Below, one piece after another: positions 21,527-30,883 of a DNA stretch of 64,000 bases. Both the position numbers and the translations under genes were made by a program. Every line of letters starts with the position of its first letter. Within the stretch, counting starts at the first letter, position 1. This stretch comes from Oceanobacillus sp. FSL K6-2867 (GTDB lineage Bacteria > Bacillota > Bacilli > Bacillales > Amphibacillaceae): NCBI RefSeq assembly GCF_037963145.1, contig NZ_CP150144.1, positions 1,364,001 through 1,428,000 of the forward strand. Reading direction: 5' to 3'. Under the pieces are notes generated by a model. It was given only the letters and a program-made list of their open reading frames with translations, was not told the DNA's origin and did no database searches.

Positions 21527-23029
21527 TTGCTAAAACGATTAAGAAAGAAATCATCTAAGACTAAGCATTCCGATTCTACATTCGATATAAAAGCACTAAT
21601 TAATACTTTAAAACCTTCACAGGATTTTCAAAGATTTGTGTTAGAATCAAAAAACGGACAATGTTGGGTAAATTACATAAAAACTATGGTAAATCCCGAT
21701 TATATTCATCGTGATGTATTCCCATATCTAACAGAACATTCCTTTGATAGCCTTGAAGAAATTAAAAAGTTACTTCCCATCGAAAATATCCAAATTACAG
21801 ATGATGTGAGAGAAATTCAAACAAAGCTAATGAATGGTTCCGTCATCATTCAGATGAAAGAGCATGATTCTAAGTGCCTTATCCTTTCTGCAGTTACAGT
21901 TGAAACACGAAAGGTTGGTATGCCGGAAGTAGAATTTACAGTGGTGGGGCCGAAAGAAGCATTTGTGGAATCACTTGACACAAACATCAATCTAATCAGA
22001 AAAAGACTCCCGCTTCCACAACTGCAAGTACGTGAAATTGAGTCAGGTAAAATTTCAAAAACAAGAATTGCTATCTTGTACATTGATGGAATTGCAAATC
22101 AGGAAAATATTAATACTATGTTACAACGTATTTCCGACATTGAATATGACAATATTATTGACAGTTCCTATCTCACGCAAATGATATCCGATAATAAGAA
22201 TTCTCCATTTCCACAAATGATTGATACAGAACGACCTGACCGTGTAAGTGCAGTATTAACAGAAGGGAAAATTGCGATTATTGTGGATGGTTCACCGCAT
22301 GCATTGTATGCGCCTATTACTATTGTTGAATTCTTTTCTGCATTTGAAGATTATTTTCAAATCTGGCATACAGCTTCATTCTTTCGTTTGACCCGTTTGT
22401 TTGCTGTTGCATTTTCTGTCTTCTCAACCCCACTTTACGTAGCAATCCTGACTTACCATTATGAAATGATTCCGATGGATTTAATGGCAACAATTATTTC
22501 CTCAAGATCGGATGTCCCTTTCCCGCCTATATTAGAAGTACTTATTTTGGAAGTGGTTATTGAATTGTTGCGTGAAGCTGGGGCAAGACTGCCGGTCAAA
22601 GTCGGGCAGACCATTGGTATTGTTGGCGGTATTGTTATTGGTACTGCGTCGGTTGATGCGGGATTAACGAGCAGTGTATTACTAATTATTGTAGCATTAG
22701 CAGCTCTCGCCTCATTTACAACACCGGTCTACCAAATGAGCAATTCAATCCGTTTGATTCGTTTTCCATTTCTACTGTTTGCACAATTATGGGGGCTAAT
22801 TGGAATCGCAATAATATTTGCATTAATGGTTGGTCATCTATTAAATTTGACGTCATTAGGGAGACCATTTATTGAACCGATTTTCCCGCCTCGTTTACAG
22901 GATTTAAAAGATTCCTTTTTTCGGATGCCTTTCAACCGTCAGGCTAAACGACCAATTTATCAGAGAACGGAAGATTCTATGCGGGTAAATCCAAAACGAA
23001 TCAATGAAAAAAACGATATTAAAAAATGA
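21527..23029 (+). CDS. gerKA: Spore germination receptor subunit A (GerA/GerKA family)
   Basis: A 500-residue GerA-family protein: hydrophilic N-terminal domain (about 1-250), then five or so membrane segments, including the diagnostic SRSDVPFPPILEVLILEVVIELLREAG and VGGIVIGTASVDAG. A-subunits of germinant receptors sit in the spore inner membrane and respond to amino acids or sugars with B and C subunits. Translation begins at TTG after AAGGAAGGTG. The B gene follows 67 bases later on the same strand. The gene appears intact although it lies in the older layer of the island. The exact paralogue (GerK, Ynd, other) is not resolved. Confidence 0.9.
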   Translation: MLKRLRKKSSKTKHSDSTFDIKALINTLKPSQDFQRFVLESKNGQCWVNYIKTMVNPDYIHRDVFPYLTEHSFDSLEEIKKLLPIENIQITDDVREIQTKLMNGSVIIQMKEHDSKCLILSAVTVETRKVGMPEVEFTVVGPKEAFVESLDTNINLIRKRLPLPQLQVREIESGKISKTRIAILYIDGIANQENINTMLQRISDIEYDNIIDSSYLTQMISDNKNSPFPQMIDTERPDRVSAVLTEGKIAIIVDGSPHALYAPITIVEFFSAFEDYFQIWHTASFFRLTRLFAVAFSVFSTPLYVAILTYHYEMIPMDLMATIISSRSDVPFPPILEVLILEVVIELLREAGARLPVKVGQTIGIVGGIVIGTASVDAGLTSSVLLIIVALAALASFTTPVYQMSNSIRLIRFPFLLFAQLWGLIGIAIIFALMVGHLLNLTSLGRPFIEPIFPPRLQDLKDSFFRMPFNRQAKRPIYQRTEDSMRVNPKRINEKNDIKK

Positions 23030-23096
23030 CTACAAAGGGGCTCGGTCACCATGAATGACAATAACGGGCTAGTATTTAAAGGAATACGGTGAGGAT

Positions 23097-24185
23097 ATGC
23101 GAAATATCTTAAAGGAAAATTTTCTAGTTTCGACTTTTCTCGTTTTTTATCTTATTCATTCCATGCAAATAGGGATAGGGGTTCTTGACTTTCGATCAAT
23201 TAGTCAACATGCTGGACAAGATGCTTGGATTTCTATTATTATTTCTGGTTTAAGTATCCATATCATTCTATGGCTCCTATATCAAATCCTTAATAATGGC
23301 AAGGGAGATTTAATTGCGATACACAAGGAACTGTTTGGTAAATGGATTGGAGGATTATTTAGTTTCTTGTTTGTTATCTATTTATTAATCCTTGGATTCA
23401 CTGTTTTGCGTGTGTATGTTGAAATCATTCAGTTATGGGTATTCCCACAGTTATCCGTATGGTTTTTTAGCTTCGTTCTTTTACTCACTGTAAGTTATTT
23501 TGTTATTAAGGGATTCAGGGTGGTTACTGGTATATGTTTTTTAAGTACACTTTATCTGGTACCAATACTACTAACATTTTTATTTCCACTAAAATTTGCT
23601 CACTACAGCAATCTTTTACCTATCATGGACCATAGCATGACAGATATTCTGGGATCGGCAAGAAATGCGACTCTGACCATGAGCGGATTTGAATTAATAT
23701 TCATTTTCTACCCATTTATAAAAAGACCAGATAAATCTGCAAAATGGGCGCACCTTGCTATCCTATCCACTACCCTTATTTATGTAGTCTTAGCTCTTAT
23801 TACTTTTGTTTTTTATAATCAAGATCAACTTCAGCATATGCTATGGAGCACGGTTATGTTTTGGAAAATAATTGAGCTTCCAGCTATCGAACGACTTGAA
23901 CATTTAGGAATTGCTATCTGGTTATTTATCGTTTTGCCAAATATTTGCCTAACATTATGGGGTGCCCACCGTGGACTAGGTCAATTAATTCCAATTAACA
24001 AAAGGGTTCTTATTATTATATTAATCTCAGCTTTGGTAGCTGTTTCCGCCTTATTTGAAACACGCTCGATGATCGATCAGCTGCGAGCTTTTACTGGAGA
24101 AATTAGTTTCTATTTTATTTATGGGTACATTCCTTTTTTGTTCATTTTGCAAAAAATTATTTATAAAATTCGAGGGAATAATTAA
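23097..24185 (+). CDS. gerKB: Spore germination receptor subunit B (GerAB/GerKB family)
   Basis: A 362-residue protein with ten hydrophobic segments and the family's amino-acid permease fold (spore germination GerAB, APC superfamily). Visible family regions are IGIGVLDFRSISQHAGQDAWISI near the N-terminus and GFELIFIFYPF in the middle. It is thought to bind the germinant. Same strand as the A subunit and ends at a bidirectional terminator facing the C-subunit gene. Confidence 0.9.
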   Translation: MRNILKENFLVSTFLVFYLIHSMQIGIGVLDFRSISQHAGQDAWISIIISGLSIHIILWLLYQILNNGKGDLIAIHKELFGKWIGGLFSFLFVIYLLILGFTVLRVYVEIIQLWVFPQLSVWFFSFVLLLTVSYFVIKGFRVVTGICFLSTLYLVPILLTFLFPLKFAHYSNLLPIMDHSMTDILGSARNATLTMSGFELIFIFYPFIKRPDKSAKWAHLAILSTTLIYVVLALITFVFYNQDQLQHMLWSTVMFWKIIELPAIERLEHLGIAIWLFIVLPNICLTLWGAHRGLGQLIPINKRVLIIILISALVAVSALFETRSMIDQLRAFTGEISFYFIYGYIPFLFILQKIIYKIRGNN

Positions 24186-24198
24186 GATATATTCCCTC
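24172..24198. terminator. Bidirectional terminator between gerB and gerC type genes
   Basis: GAGGGAATA/TATTCCCTC stem overlapping the gerB-type stop, followed by T-rich sequence. Confidence 0.75.
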
Positions 24199-24206
24199 TT
24201 GAATTT

Positions 24207-25295
24207 TTAATTAATAATTCCTGTTTCTAATATATCTACTTTAGTCTTAATATCCACAGTAGCATTAGGGTATAAATTCGACCATTTGCTTGATTCCCAT
24301 CCCCTCGTTTGACTTCTGACTTTATCTCCAATTCCAAGTGGATCCAGCTCTTTCTCTTGAAATTGCTTTATCAATTTTAACCCATTCTCTTTTAAATCCT
24401 CTTCAATCAGCTTCTCCAGATTTTCCTCATCTTCTTTATTTTTTAACTCAACATTTGAGTTCACTTCATTAAGAAAAGCTTTAATTTCAACATTTATGTC
24501 AACCTTTGGATTACTTATTCCTTGTGATACTGTATAATTTACATTACTTTCTACAGATTCAATAGCGGCATATTTATCCTGTTCAGAAATAGAAGCCTCA
24601 TAAGTCCCCCCTTTCATACTCTCATATAACATTTTAAATATGAAAAGCTGATTGGCATTAATTTTATCTACATATTTATCTTCTTTGAATAGGGCAAGCC
24701 CTGTTAATTTGATTTGATCCCCCTCTTTTTGTATGAGTGGCATAAAAGGTGTTTGGCCTTTGGAATAAAAGCCGTACATGAACGCATGAAAATTCGTTAT
24801 AGGGAGATTCATTTTTTTATTTTGCTCAAGAAGTGACTTTAAATATCTGGAAACCGTTTGACCAAATGCGTATTCCCCTTCTAATAGTTCCTTGGCCTCC
24901 CCTTCAATGACACAAAAATCAACCAAGCCTCCAATCGTTGGATGTCTTTCGATTCCATCGATAACATCATTGATTCCTTCTTTAGCTAATTCTTCTCCAA
25001 ACAAAGTAACCAACGTTTTTCCTGTTGGCATAGTTTTTGGCGATTTTCTTCCGGCACTCCAGGCAGCACCATATCCTGTATAGTTTTCATCGCTAATTGT
25101 TTCACCTTTAATGGCGGCGTTCTCACTTGGACTAAACATGGTTACTGCAAGAGTGAGTTGATATTTCTTCCTGTCTGCTATGTCATATCCGAAGCTTTCT
25201 ACAATCTGAAGATTTTCAATTGCTTCACCCTGCACACAACCGGCCAACAGTAAAAAACAGCAGCTAATCAAAATGCTTCTTTTCTTTATCACCAT
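24207..25295 (-). CDS. gerKC: Spore germination receptor lipoprotein subunit C (Ger(x)C family)
   Basis: A 362-residue lipoprotein: signal with lipobox LLLAGC at about residue 19, then three Ger(x)C domains with ESFGYDIADRKKYQLTLAVTMF early and a C-terminal segment KQFQEKELDPLGIGDKVRSQ. The ATG at 25295 follows AAGGGGAG and gives a perfect lipoprotein signal, whereas the frame open to 25343 does not. C subunits complete the ABC germinant receptor. Unusually it is convergent with the A and B genes, so the three subunits are not one operon. The 355 bases upstream (25296-25650) contain no gene and a likely promoter region only. Confidence 0.9.
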   Translation of the reverse strand: MVIKKRSILISCCFLLLAGCVQGEAIENLQIVESFGYDIADRKKYQLTLAVTMFSPSENAAIKGETISDENYTGYGAAWSAGRKSPKTMPTGKTLVTLFGEELAKEGINDVIDGIERHPTIGGLVDFCVIEGEAKELLEGEYAFGQTVSRYLKSLLEQNKKMNLPITNFHAFMYGFYSKGQTPFMPLIQKEGDQIKLTGLALFKEDKYVDKINANQLFIFKMLYESMKGGTYEASISEQDKYAAIESVESNVNYTVSQGISNPKVDINVEIKAFLNEVNSNVELKNKEDEENLEKLIEEDLKENGLKLIKQFQEKELDPLGIGDKVRSQTRGWESSKWSNLYPNATVDIKTKVDILETGIIN

Positions 25296-25650
25296 TGTTT
25301 CTCCCCTTGTCATGGATAGTAAAAATATGATTATTTCTTCCATCTACATATAGATTGATTTCACAAAAGAAATCAATTATTATCAGTTTTTCTCACTTTG
25401 CAGGGAAATAATCAAATTTAATAGTATTTTCTTTCGTGCGGGAAGTACTATCGGTCACATTCTGCAACCAATCATCTCATTCTTGGGTAATCATTACGAA
25501 TGGAATAAAACGGTATAACTTTATAAACGGTACATCTTTCTTATAAACGTCATTACTTTATTTTAAATCCACATTATGTAGAATTAGTCGAAAGAAATTG
25601 GACAGTAATAAAAAAGGAAATAATAATTTTACTTAAACGAGGTGAATACG

Positions 25651-25797
25651 ATGGATTTTAAGAAATTAGCATTAGGTATGTTTACAGTAATCCTCTCTAC
25701 CGGGGTGTTGTTTGGATGTGGGACACCAAATGATGAACAGGAACCAGATCCAACTGAAGAGCCTTCCGAGCAACATGATCAAGGAGAAATGAACTAG
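25651..25797 (+). CDS. Small lipoprotein, 48 residues
   Basis: Short frame beginning MDFKKLALGMFTV with lipobox LFGC (about residue 23) and an acidic tail DEQEPDPTEEPSEQHDQGE. An ACGAGGTGA ribosome site is well placed. Small acidic lipoproteins of this kind accompany germination operons in several bacilli, but I do not recognise a named family. Divergent from the gerC-type gene. Confidence 0.6.
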   Translation: MDFKKLALGMFTVILSTGVLFGCGTPNDEQEPDPTEEPSEQHDQGEMN

Positions 25798-26011
25798 AAG
25801 AAGATCAAAATCAATAATAATCATTTCATGAGCCTTTTTTAAAAAATGAAGGCTTCATGAATGATTATTTTTTAACTGAAGTGCATATAAAAATCACAAC
25901 ACTTAAAAGAAAAAAATAGCAACAATTATCATTCAGTATATCCTTCACACAGCTGAGTTTTAGTGAATGTTTTCTTTTTCTCAAAAATAGGGTATAGTAT
26001 TCATAAGATAT

Positions 26012-26050
26012 TAAAAACCGCTTGGTGCTCTAACACCAAACGGTTTGTAC
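26012..26050. terminator. Hairpin, possible terminator
   Basis: AAACCG-TTGGTG paired with CACCAA-CGGTTT, 6-base loop. It lies in the gene-free stretch 25798-26169. A second hairpin with a T-run on the plus strand follows at about 26095-26150 (GGTTGGTTATTTTTT). Confidence 0.5.
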
Positions 26051-26169
26051 AATAGCCCTTCAAGGGGACAACTCACTAATTCCAGTGATAAAAACAACCA
26101 CCTCAAATTAGCTTGCCAGGCTAGGTTGGTTATTTTTTATTGTAAAATGACAGAATCGCTATAATTAAC

Positions 26170-26520
26170 GTCCCAAAGGACATCATGAGAACTTTTTATA
26201 ACTTCCCCTTGTTTTTTGATATAACCTGGTTCTTTAAGTTCTAAGAGTCAAAATCAATATTGGGATGACCATTTACCTTCCAAAGTCCATCATCACGTAA
26301 TTCATAATATCATGTACGTGTAGAATCTTCACTTTAGTCATAAACAACTAATTTTACATATTTTTCATTTTCCCAAATTATTATATCAGAATTACTTCTC
26401 GAATCATCTCCATAATTTATTTTATAAAATTCATAGTCCGAATCACCAAATTCAGGCATATCCAATTCAATTTCCTCAATAGTTAAACATATGGCAAATT
26501 ATTATCTTTTCCATCTACCA
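26170..26520 (-). pseudogene. Decayed copy of the island lipoprotein gene
   Basis: About 350 bp aligned with the intact gene at 32814-33227 (TTTTATAACTTCCCCTTG, CCAAAGTCCATCATCACGTA, AATCTTCACTTTAGTCATAA, CCGAATCACCAAATTCAGGC). Stops and frameshifts break the frame, and the signal peptide part is gone. It shows that the older element carried the same cargo as the present ICE. Confidence 0.75.
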
Positions 26521-26677
26521 CATCCCGAACAGTCTTTTAAGAGATTTTAACATAATATTCTTAGTTATTAACAAAATAATGGCAATCAAATCCTGATTGC
26601 CTCTTCATCTCTAATACCCAATGGTTTAAGTAAATCTATTCACAAACTTTATTCTTTTTATTTATTTTCAACAACGG

Positions 26678-26992
26678 TTATTTAGGGTTATTACTATGGT
26701 ACCTTGGCGAAAATGCGTTTTTTAATGCACTAATTATTCCAGGCACAAGAAAGAAAACTACAAAAAAGAAGGTAAGTAAATTTAATTGCGGCGTCTCATA
26801 AAAAGTAAACCATTCTGTAAATATTGCAGATTCCGTGATTTTCCCAAATAAAGTTCCATCAATCTCTCTATAATTAGGTAACCATCCCGTTGCTTCAAAT
26901 GTAATAAAAATTATCTGTGACAATAAAAATACACCAATAGCAGATACCCAATATTTTCTCAAAAATGGAACACGCCTTTGTTTATCAAACAA
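26678..26992 (-). CDS. YfzA-like small membrane protein
   Basis: A 104-residue protein with two hydrophobic segments (WVSAIGVFLLSQIIFITFEATGW and LLTFFFVVFFLVPGIISALK). The first segment plus GWLPNYREIDG resembles the B. subtilis YfzA family, of unknown function. Start is TTG behind AAGGAGGG. Isolated; no operon partner. Confidence 0.5.
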   Translation of the reverse strand: MFDKQRRVPFLRKYWVSAIGVFLLSQIIFITFEATGWLPNYREIDGTLFGKITESAIFTEWFTFYETPQLNLLTFFFVVFFLVPGIISALKNAFSPRYHSNNPK

Positions 26993-27389
26993 GCAAAATC
27001 CCTCCTTACATAAATTACTATCTATGAAGGAATACGAATAATTAAGTAATAAGTTTCATTAAAAATTTATTCTTATTTAACTCTTCTGCTCCGTTAGCAT
27101 TTAATAGTAAATTGAATCTATCTGAGGGAGTTTAAGTACAATATTTCACAGATTAATATTATAAATTAACCTGTTAAAAATTTTAAGGAAATAATCTTTA
27201 TTTTATCTTAAAAAATATCCCTGCCATTTTGGCAGGGAATTAGCAAAAATAAGGCTGTTATTGTTGGGAAGCCGGAATTTCTTTTTGCTGAAACAAGCGG
27301 GATATCTCCCTTATTACACATGCTCATATTATTTTATTTAATAGTAACTTTTTCAGAAAAGGAAATTTCCTACATCTCACTTCCGCTAA
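26993..27389. other. Intergenic region with one terminator
   Basis: Nearly 400 AT-rich bases without a gene. It contains a strong hairpin TCCCTGCCA/TGGCAGGGA at 27217-27239, likely the terminator of a lost gene. Confidence 0.5.
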
Positions 27390-27560
27390 TTATTTCCGTG
27401 TACGAACAAATAACAAAGCTAAAACAGATCCTATAAACGCAACAATTCCTGACCAGAAGAATGCCTGCTGGAAACCTTCATTTAAAGCAGTAACTGCATT
27501 TACAGCATGACTGGATTTTGTAGCTGCGCCAGCAATAGCCACCATGATAGCTAGGGATAT
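27390..27560 (-). pseudogene. C-terminal remnant of an MFS efflux transporter
   Basis: About 55 codons reading LAIMVAIAGAATKS, LNEGFQQAFFWSGIVAFIGSVLALLFVRTR, typical of the last two transmembrane helices of drug:H+ antiporters of the DHA2 group. There is no upstream part; it is cut at about 27565, where a plus-strand gene fragment begins. Confidence 0.6.
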
Positions 27561-27587
27561 TCGGGCTATCGTGAACTGCAGAACAAG

Positions 27588-28237
27588 ATGCAGAACTCTG
27601 TTCAAATGCAGTTGACGACAAAAGAAAGGCTAAAAATGTCATCGCAAGTTTATGATGATTCAAATCAGGCCATCTACGATATTTTTAAAGATGATATGGC
27701 GAATATTAAAACAACGATGGAAAATTTAGATTCGAAAGCATTTTTAGATGCGGTACACCTTCTGCTAAATGGAAAAGAAATCTATATATCTGCGAACCGG
27801 AGTGCCATATCCCTTGGGCTGTTTCTACAATACTACATGGATATTATCTTGGGAAATGCTCATTTACTAGGTCCCATTGAAAACAAACCTGAACAGTTAT
27901 TTCGATTGAATGCAGAAGATGTCGTAGTGGGTATTAGTTTCTCACGTTATTCAACAAGTACTGTCAATACGATGGCTTTTGCCAAAGAAAGAGGTGCAAC
28001 CACTATCGTCATTACCGACAATCTTCTTTCTCCGCTTGTCCCTCATGGAGATGTCGTACTAACTGCTTCAAGTCAATTACCAACTTTTTTTGATTCATTT
28101 GTTGCTTCGCTAAGTCTTATTAATACACTCATAGCGTTTGTTGAAAAAAAAGAATGGATAACTCTGAAGACCGTCTTGAAAAACTAGAGGAAATTTGGGA
28201 ACGATTTGGCACGTTTTATTCTAACAAACGGAACTAA
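27588..28237 (+). pseudogene. MurR/RpiR-type SIS-domain regulator, truncated and frameshifted
   Basis: The frame covers the linker and SIS sugar-phosphate-binding domain of an RpiR-family regulator (TTKERLKMSSQVYDDSNQ, then KEIYISANRSAISLGLFLQYYMD and VVVGISFSRYSTSTVNTMAFAKERGA). The N-terminal helix-turn-helix is missing. Near 28155 an A8 tract shifts the frame; the true C-terminus (EDRLEKLEEIWERFGTFYSN) continues in another frame to 28237. Both defects make it a pseudogene. Confidence 0.75.
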
Positions 28238-28496
28238 ATAAAATAGGCTGCTGATCTAAACGGATTCTGTCAGATCAAGAAAGGTTCCAACAGCAGTTAG
28301 GTTGAGGTCTCAAGGTATATTTATTCATTAATAAACTGCACCTGTATATTTTTAATTGGGTCTAACAATTTGGGTGCAGTTCATTCGAAGATGATTTTTA
28401 TTTTATTATTGAAATTTACTAGACAGCCTTTTCCTAAATAAAGAATGACTGCTTTATTTTATAGGCGTCCTCTCTTCAAATCAAGTTAACTCTTTT

Positions 28497-28605
28497 CTGC
28501 CACTCAATCGTAGACACTGGTTTATCCCCCCAATAACTTCAATACATTTCCCTCGAAGTCAGCGATTGCACAACTCTTTTATAACTTCCCTTGTTTTTCA
28601 ATATA
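28497..28605 (-). pseudogene. 3' remnant of the island lipoprotein gene
   Basis: Matches 32745-32850, the tail and downstream region of the intact lipoprotein gene (CACTCAATCGTAGAC, CCCCAATAACTTCAATACA, TTTTATAACTTCCC). Third decayed trace of this gene in the island. The rest of 28238-28649 holds no gene. Confidence 0.65.
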
Positions 28606-28649
28606 ATCACGATAGAAATCTTCAGAAACGGAGAAAGACCTTCGAAAAA

Positions 28650-28855
28650 TAACACTCATCAATTAAAGATTTAAGGCGCTCTCAAGCCGTTTTATTAATA
28701 CATGATAGTGTTTTACGTATGGGTCCATTAATAAATTGCTAAGATAAAGCTCTATTGAGACGATAATCGATGTGTATGGTCACTTGTTACCTAACAAACA
28801 AATTTCACATAAACATGCCGATTTATTTAGAACCCGAACATTATAGAGCAATTAA
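28650..28855 (+). pseudogene. int: Integrase C-terminal remnant of the older element
   Basis: Aligns with the 3' end of the intact integrase gene (48240-48413): AATTAAAGATTTAAG, ATCGATGTGTATGGTCACTTGTTACC and GAACCCGAACATTAT. The frame is broken. It ends 130 bp before an att site, just as the remnant at 54583-54766 does, so it marks the integrase end of a second element. Confidence 0.75.
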
Positions 28856-28894
28856 ATTTTCCCCATTTATTTACATGGAGTAAAACTGAAGTAA

Positions 28895-28973
28895 CAGCAA
28901 TCCAAAAAAAACACCCATTCTCATTAGAAATGAACGCATAAAAAAATACCAACGGACTTAATCCATTGGTATT
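28895..28973 (-). terminator. Tandem hairpins at integrase end, copy 2
   Basis: Two inverted repeats, CACCCATTCTC/GAAATGA-type and AATACCAA/TTGGTATT (28946-28973), with T-runs on the minus strand. Same arrangement as beside tRNA-Leu at 54821-54890. Confidence 0.6.
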
Positions 28974-28988
28974 ACTAGTTTTACATTA

Positions 28989-29044
28989 TGATGCGGTCGA
29001 GAGGACTTGAACCTCCACGGGTTATCCACCCACTAGGCCCTCAA
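28989..29044. mobile_element. Attachment site (distal att), tRNA-Leu 3' fragment
   Basis: 56 bp identical, apart from one base, to 54905-54960, the 3' part of tRNA-Leu(GAG) including T-arm, variable arm and anticodon-loop side. Here the 5' part of the tRNA is missing, so this is the distal junction of the element integrated at tRNA-Leu. The similar 60-bp repeat of ICEBs1 lies in the same type of tRNA gene. Confidence 0.9.
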
Positions 29045-29059
29045 TAACGTGAAGTGATG

Positions 29060-29255
29060 TTATATGTCACAACATCTTATCATAAGTACATCTCATTTTA
29101 CCATTTTTATATTTTTATAGTTTCTTTGATTCCCTTTGGAGTAAAAAAGGAGTAAAAATATAAAACAGAAACCGTACGTAAGAACAACAAGTGTTTTTAT
29201 AGTACGGTTTTAAATATTACCACGATTATTTTTACAAGTCAACACATTTTTTAAA
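29060..29255. repeat. Element-end repeat, copy 3 (intact, beside att)
   Basis: The non-integrase end of the present ICE, starting 15 bp from the att core. Contains GGAGTAAAAAAGGAGTAAAA, the stem AAACCGTAC/GTACGGTTT with the GTAAGAACAACAAGTGTTTTTAT loop, and a TTGACT-N17-TAATAT promoter (29214-29242, minus strand) pointing out across att. From 29256 to 29635 I see no gene. Confidence 0.75.
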
Positions 29256-29635
29256 CATTAAAACTGTAGCTTTTGATTTTTGGCCATTTTCTACCAATAT
29301 TGTTTAGCAACCGCGCCCTTCGTTGAATAATGATTTTCTTTTGCACTAGGCTTCTGTCCTCTTCCCTAGCGTGTGTGCTGATCTATTAGATGATTTGTAT
29401 TAATTACTTATCTACCCTGTACAATTCAGATTTGCCAAGGTAATTGATTCCATTCTGTTCACAAACTATATTAATGTTCCATTAAACCACGCATATGGTA
29501 GGGATTAAATGTAATTAATCATTTCATTGTGGTGTAATTTATCAAACGTCTCTATTTGTCATGGATTGTTAAGATGAATAAATTCATCTTGGTAGGTTAG
29601 GCTAATTCCTAAATGAAAAAAGGGGGATGACCCAA

Positions 29636-30343
29636 ATGGAAAGTTTTTTTTCAATGTTTTATGATACAGTTTTCGGTTTTGTTGCATTATTTATTTTGAC
29701 AAAAGTATTGGGAAAAACTCAAATCACTCAGTTGACAGCATTCGATTTTATCTCTGCAGTGATTTTAGGTGAGCTTGTCGGTAATGCACTTTTTGATGAA
29801 AAAGCAGGCATTCCTGAGATAGCATTTGTGGTTATTTTATGGGGAGTTTTATTGTATTCAACCGAAATCATTTCACAAAAATTTAAATCAACACGCAGAC
29901 TTATTGAAGGTGAACCTGCTATCATTATCTACAATGGGAAATTAATTCGGGATACGATGAAAAAAAACAAACTGGATATCAATCAACTACAAAATTTGTT
30001 AAGGGCAAAAAATGTATTTTCAATTAGTGAGGTTGAATATGCCTTACTCGAGACAAATGGAACAGTTTCGGTATTGAAGAAATCAGCTTATCAATCACCT
30101 ACGAAAAGTGACATGAAAATTGCACCGCAGGAAGTCAATCTAACTACAACCCTTATAAATGATGGAGAAATAATCTACGATAACCTTAAGGAGAAAAACC
30201 TTACAGAAGAATGGCTCCTAGAGCAGCTGGAAGAACAGAACTTTCAACGTGTTGAAGATGTCTTTTATGCAGAATATATTAAAGGAAAAGAATTGCTCCT
30301 ACTTCCGTATGAAAACAGAGAGCATAAAAAATGGGATGATTAA
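29636..30343 (+). CDS. DUF421 (YetF-family) membrane protein
   Basis: A 235-residue protein with three N-terminal hydrophobic segments and the family signatures LTKVLGKTQITQLTAFDFISAVILGELVGNAL and the cytoplasmic domain GEPAIIIYNGKL, LLRAKNVFSISEVEYALLETNG. DUF421 proteins are conserved in spore formers. A DUF421 protein carried by spoVA2mob elements is linked to spore-membrane properties and heat resistance. I prefer the ATG at 29636 (AAGGGGG upstream). It is cargo of the ICE, next to its distal end, followed by its own terminator, and has a homologue at 30884. Confidence 0.82.
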   Translation: MESFFSMFYDTVFGFVALFILTKVLGKTQITQLTAFDFISAVILGELVGNALFDEKAGIPEIAFVVILWGVLLYSTEIISQKFKSTRRLIEGEPAIIIYNGKLIRDTMKKNKLDINQLQNLLRAKNVFSISEVEYALLETNGTVSVLKKSAYQSPTKSDMKIAPQEVNLTTTLINDGEIIYDNLKEKNLTEEWLLEQLEEQNFQRVEDVFYAEYIKGKELLLLPYENREHKKWDD

Positions 30344-30407
30344 CTCACAAGCATTTCCTGAAGTATTAGCGCGATATTTCCTTAATGCACAACATCCTTA
30401 AAATTGA

Positions 30408-30440
30408 AGGGCGCAAATCATGTAATACAGATTGCGCCCT
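30408..30440 (+). terminator. Terminator after first YetF gene
   Basis: AGGGCGCAA/TTGCGCCCT hairpin with 15-base loop, between the convergent YetF and lipoprotein genes. Confidence 0.7.
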
Positions 30441-30464
30441 CTAATAATGACATAATAATTACAG

Positions 30465-30800
30465 CTATAATGAATATATATCTTCAAGAAGTGATTTAGT
30501 CGTAGCTATTTCCATTCTTGTACTTAACGTATCCTTTTCTTTAACTGTTGCAATTAAGTTATTTATACTTTCATATAAATCTTCATATTCTCCCTCATCC
30601 CCAATTAGTTGTAATTTCCACTTATCCTTCTTATATATTTTCTTCAATTCATTTGCTTGAATTGACAGTTCTTCCCAATTTGGTTGGTCTAATCCTTTTT
30701 CAAGTTCATTAATATGATTAAAGAATTCTTTACCTCCAACTTGGTTTGTACAAGCAGATAAAATAAGAAGAAGACATAATAAAACTATTACTTTTTTCAT
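30465..30800 (-). CDS. Lipoprotein of unknown function
   Basis: A 111-residue protein; signal MKKVIVLLCLLLILSAC with lipobox LSAC, mature part helical and charged (HINELEKGLDQPNWEELSIQANELKKIYKKDKWKL). GGAGGGA lies upstream. It is divergent from the second YetF gene. It looks like small Bacillus DUF4363-type lipoproteins found beside DUF421 genes, but this is only a guess from pattern and context. Confidence 0.65.
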   Translation of the reverse strand: MKKVIVLLCLLLILSACTNQVGGKEFFNHINELEKGLDQPNWEELSIQANELKKIYKKDKWKLQLIGDEGEYEDLYESINNLIATVKEKDTLSTRMEIATTKSLLEDIYSL

Positions 30801-30883
30801 TTTTTCCCTCCTAATTATGAATTTATATGACTATTTTGTCCCATAATAATATAAATACTATTTGTAAAAGGTGGAAAGACATT

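Noticed and set aside
28989..29044. A second functional tRNA-Leu gene
   Set aside because: Only the 3' 56 bases are present; the acceptor 5' strand and D-arm are missing, as expected for an att junction.
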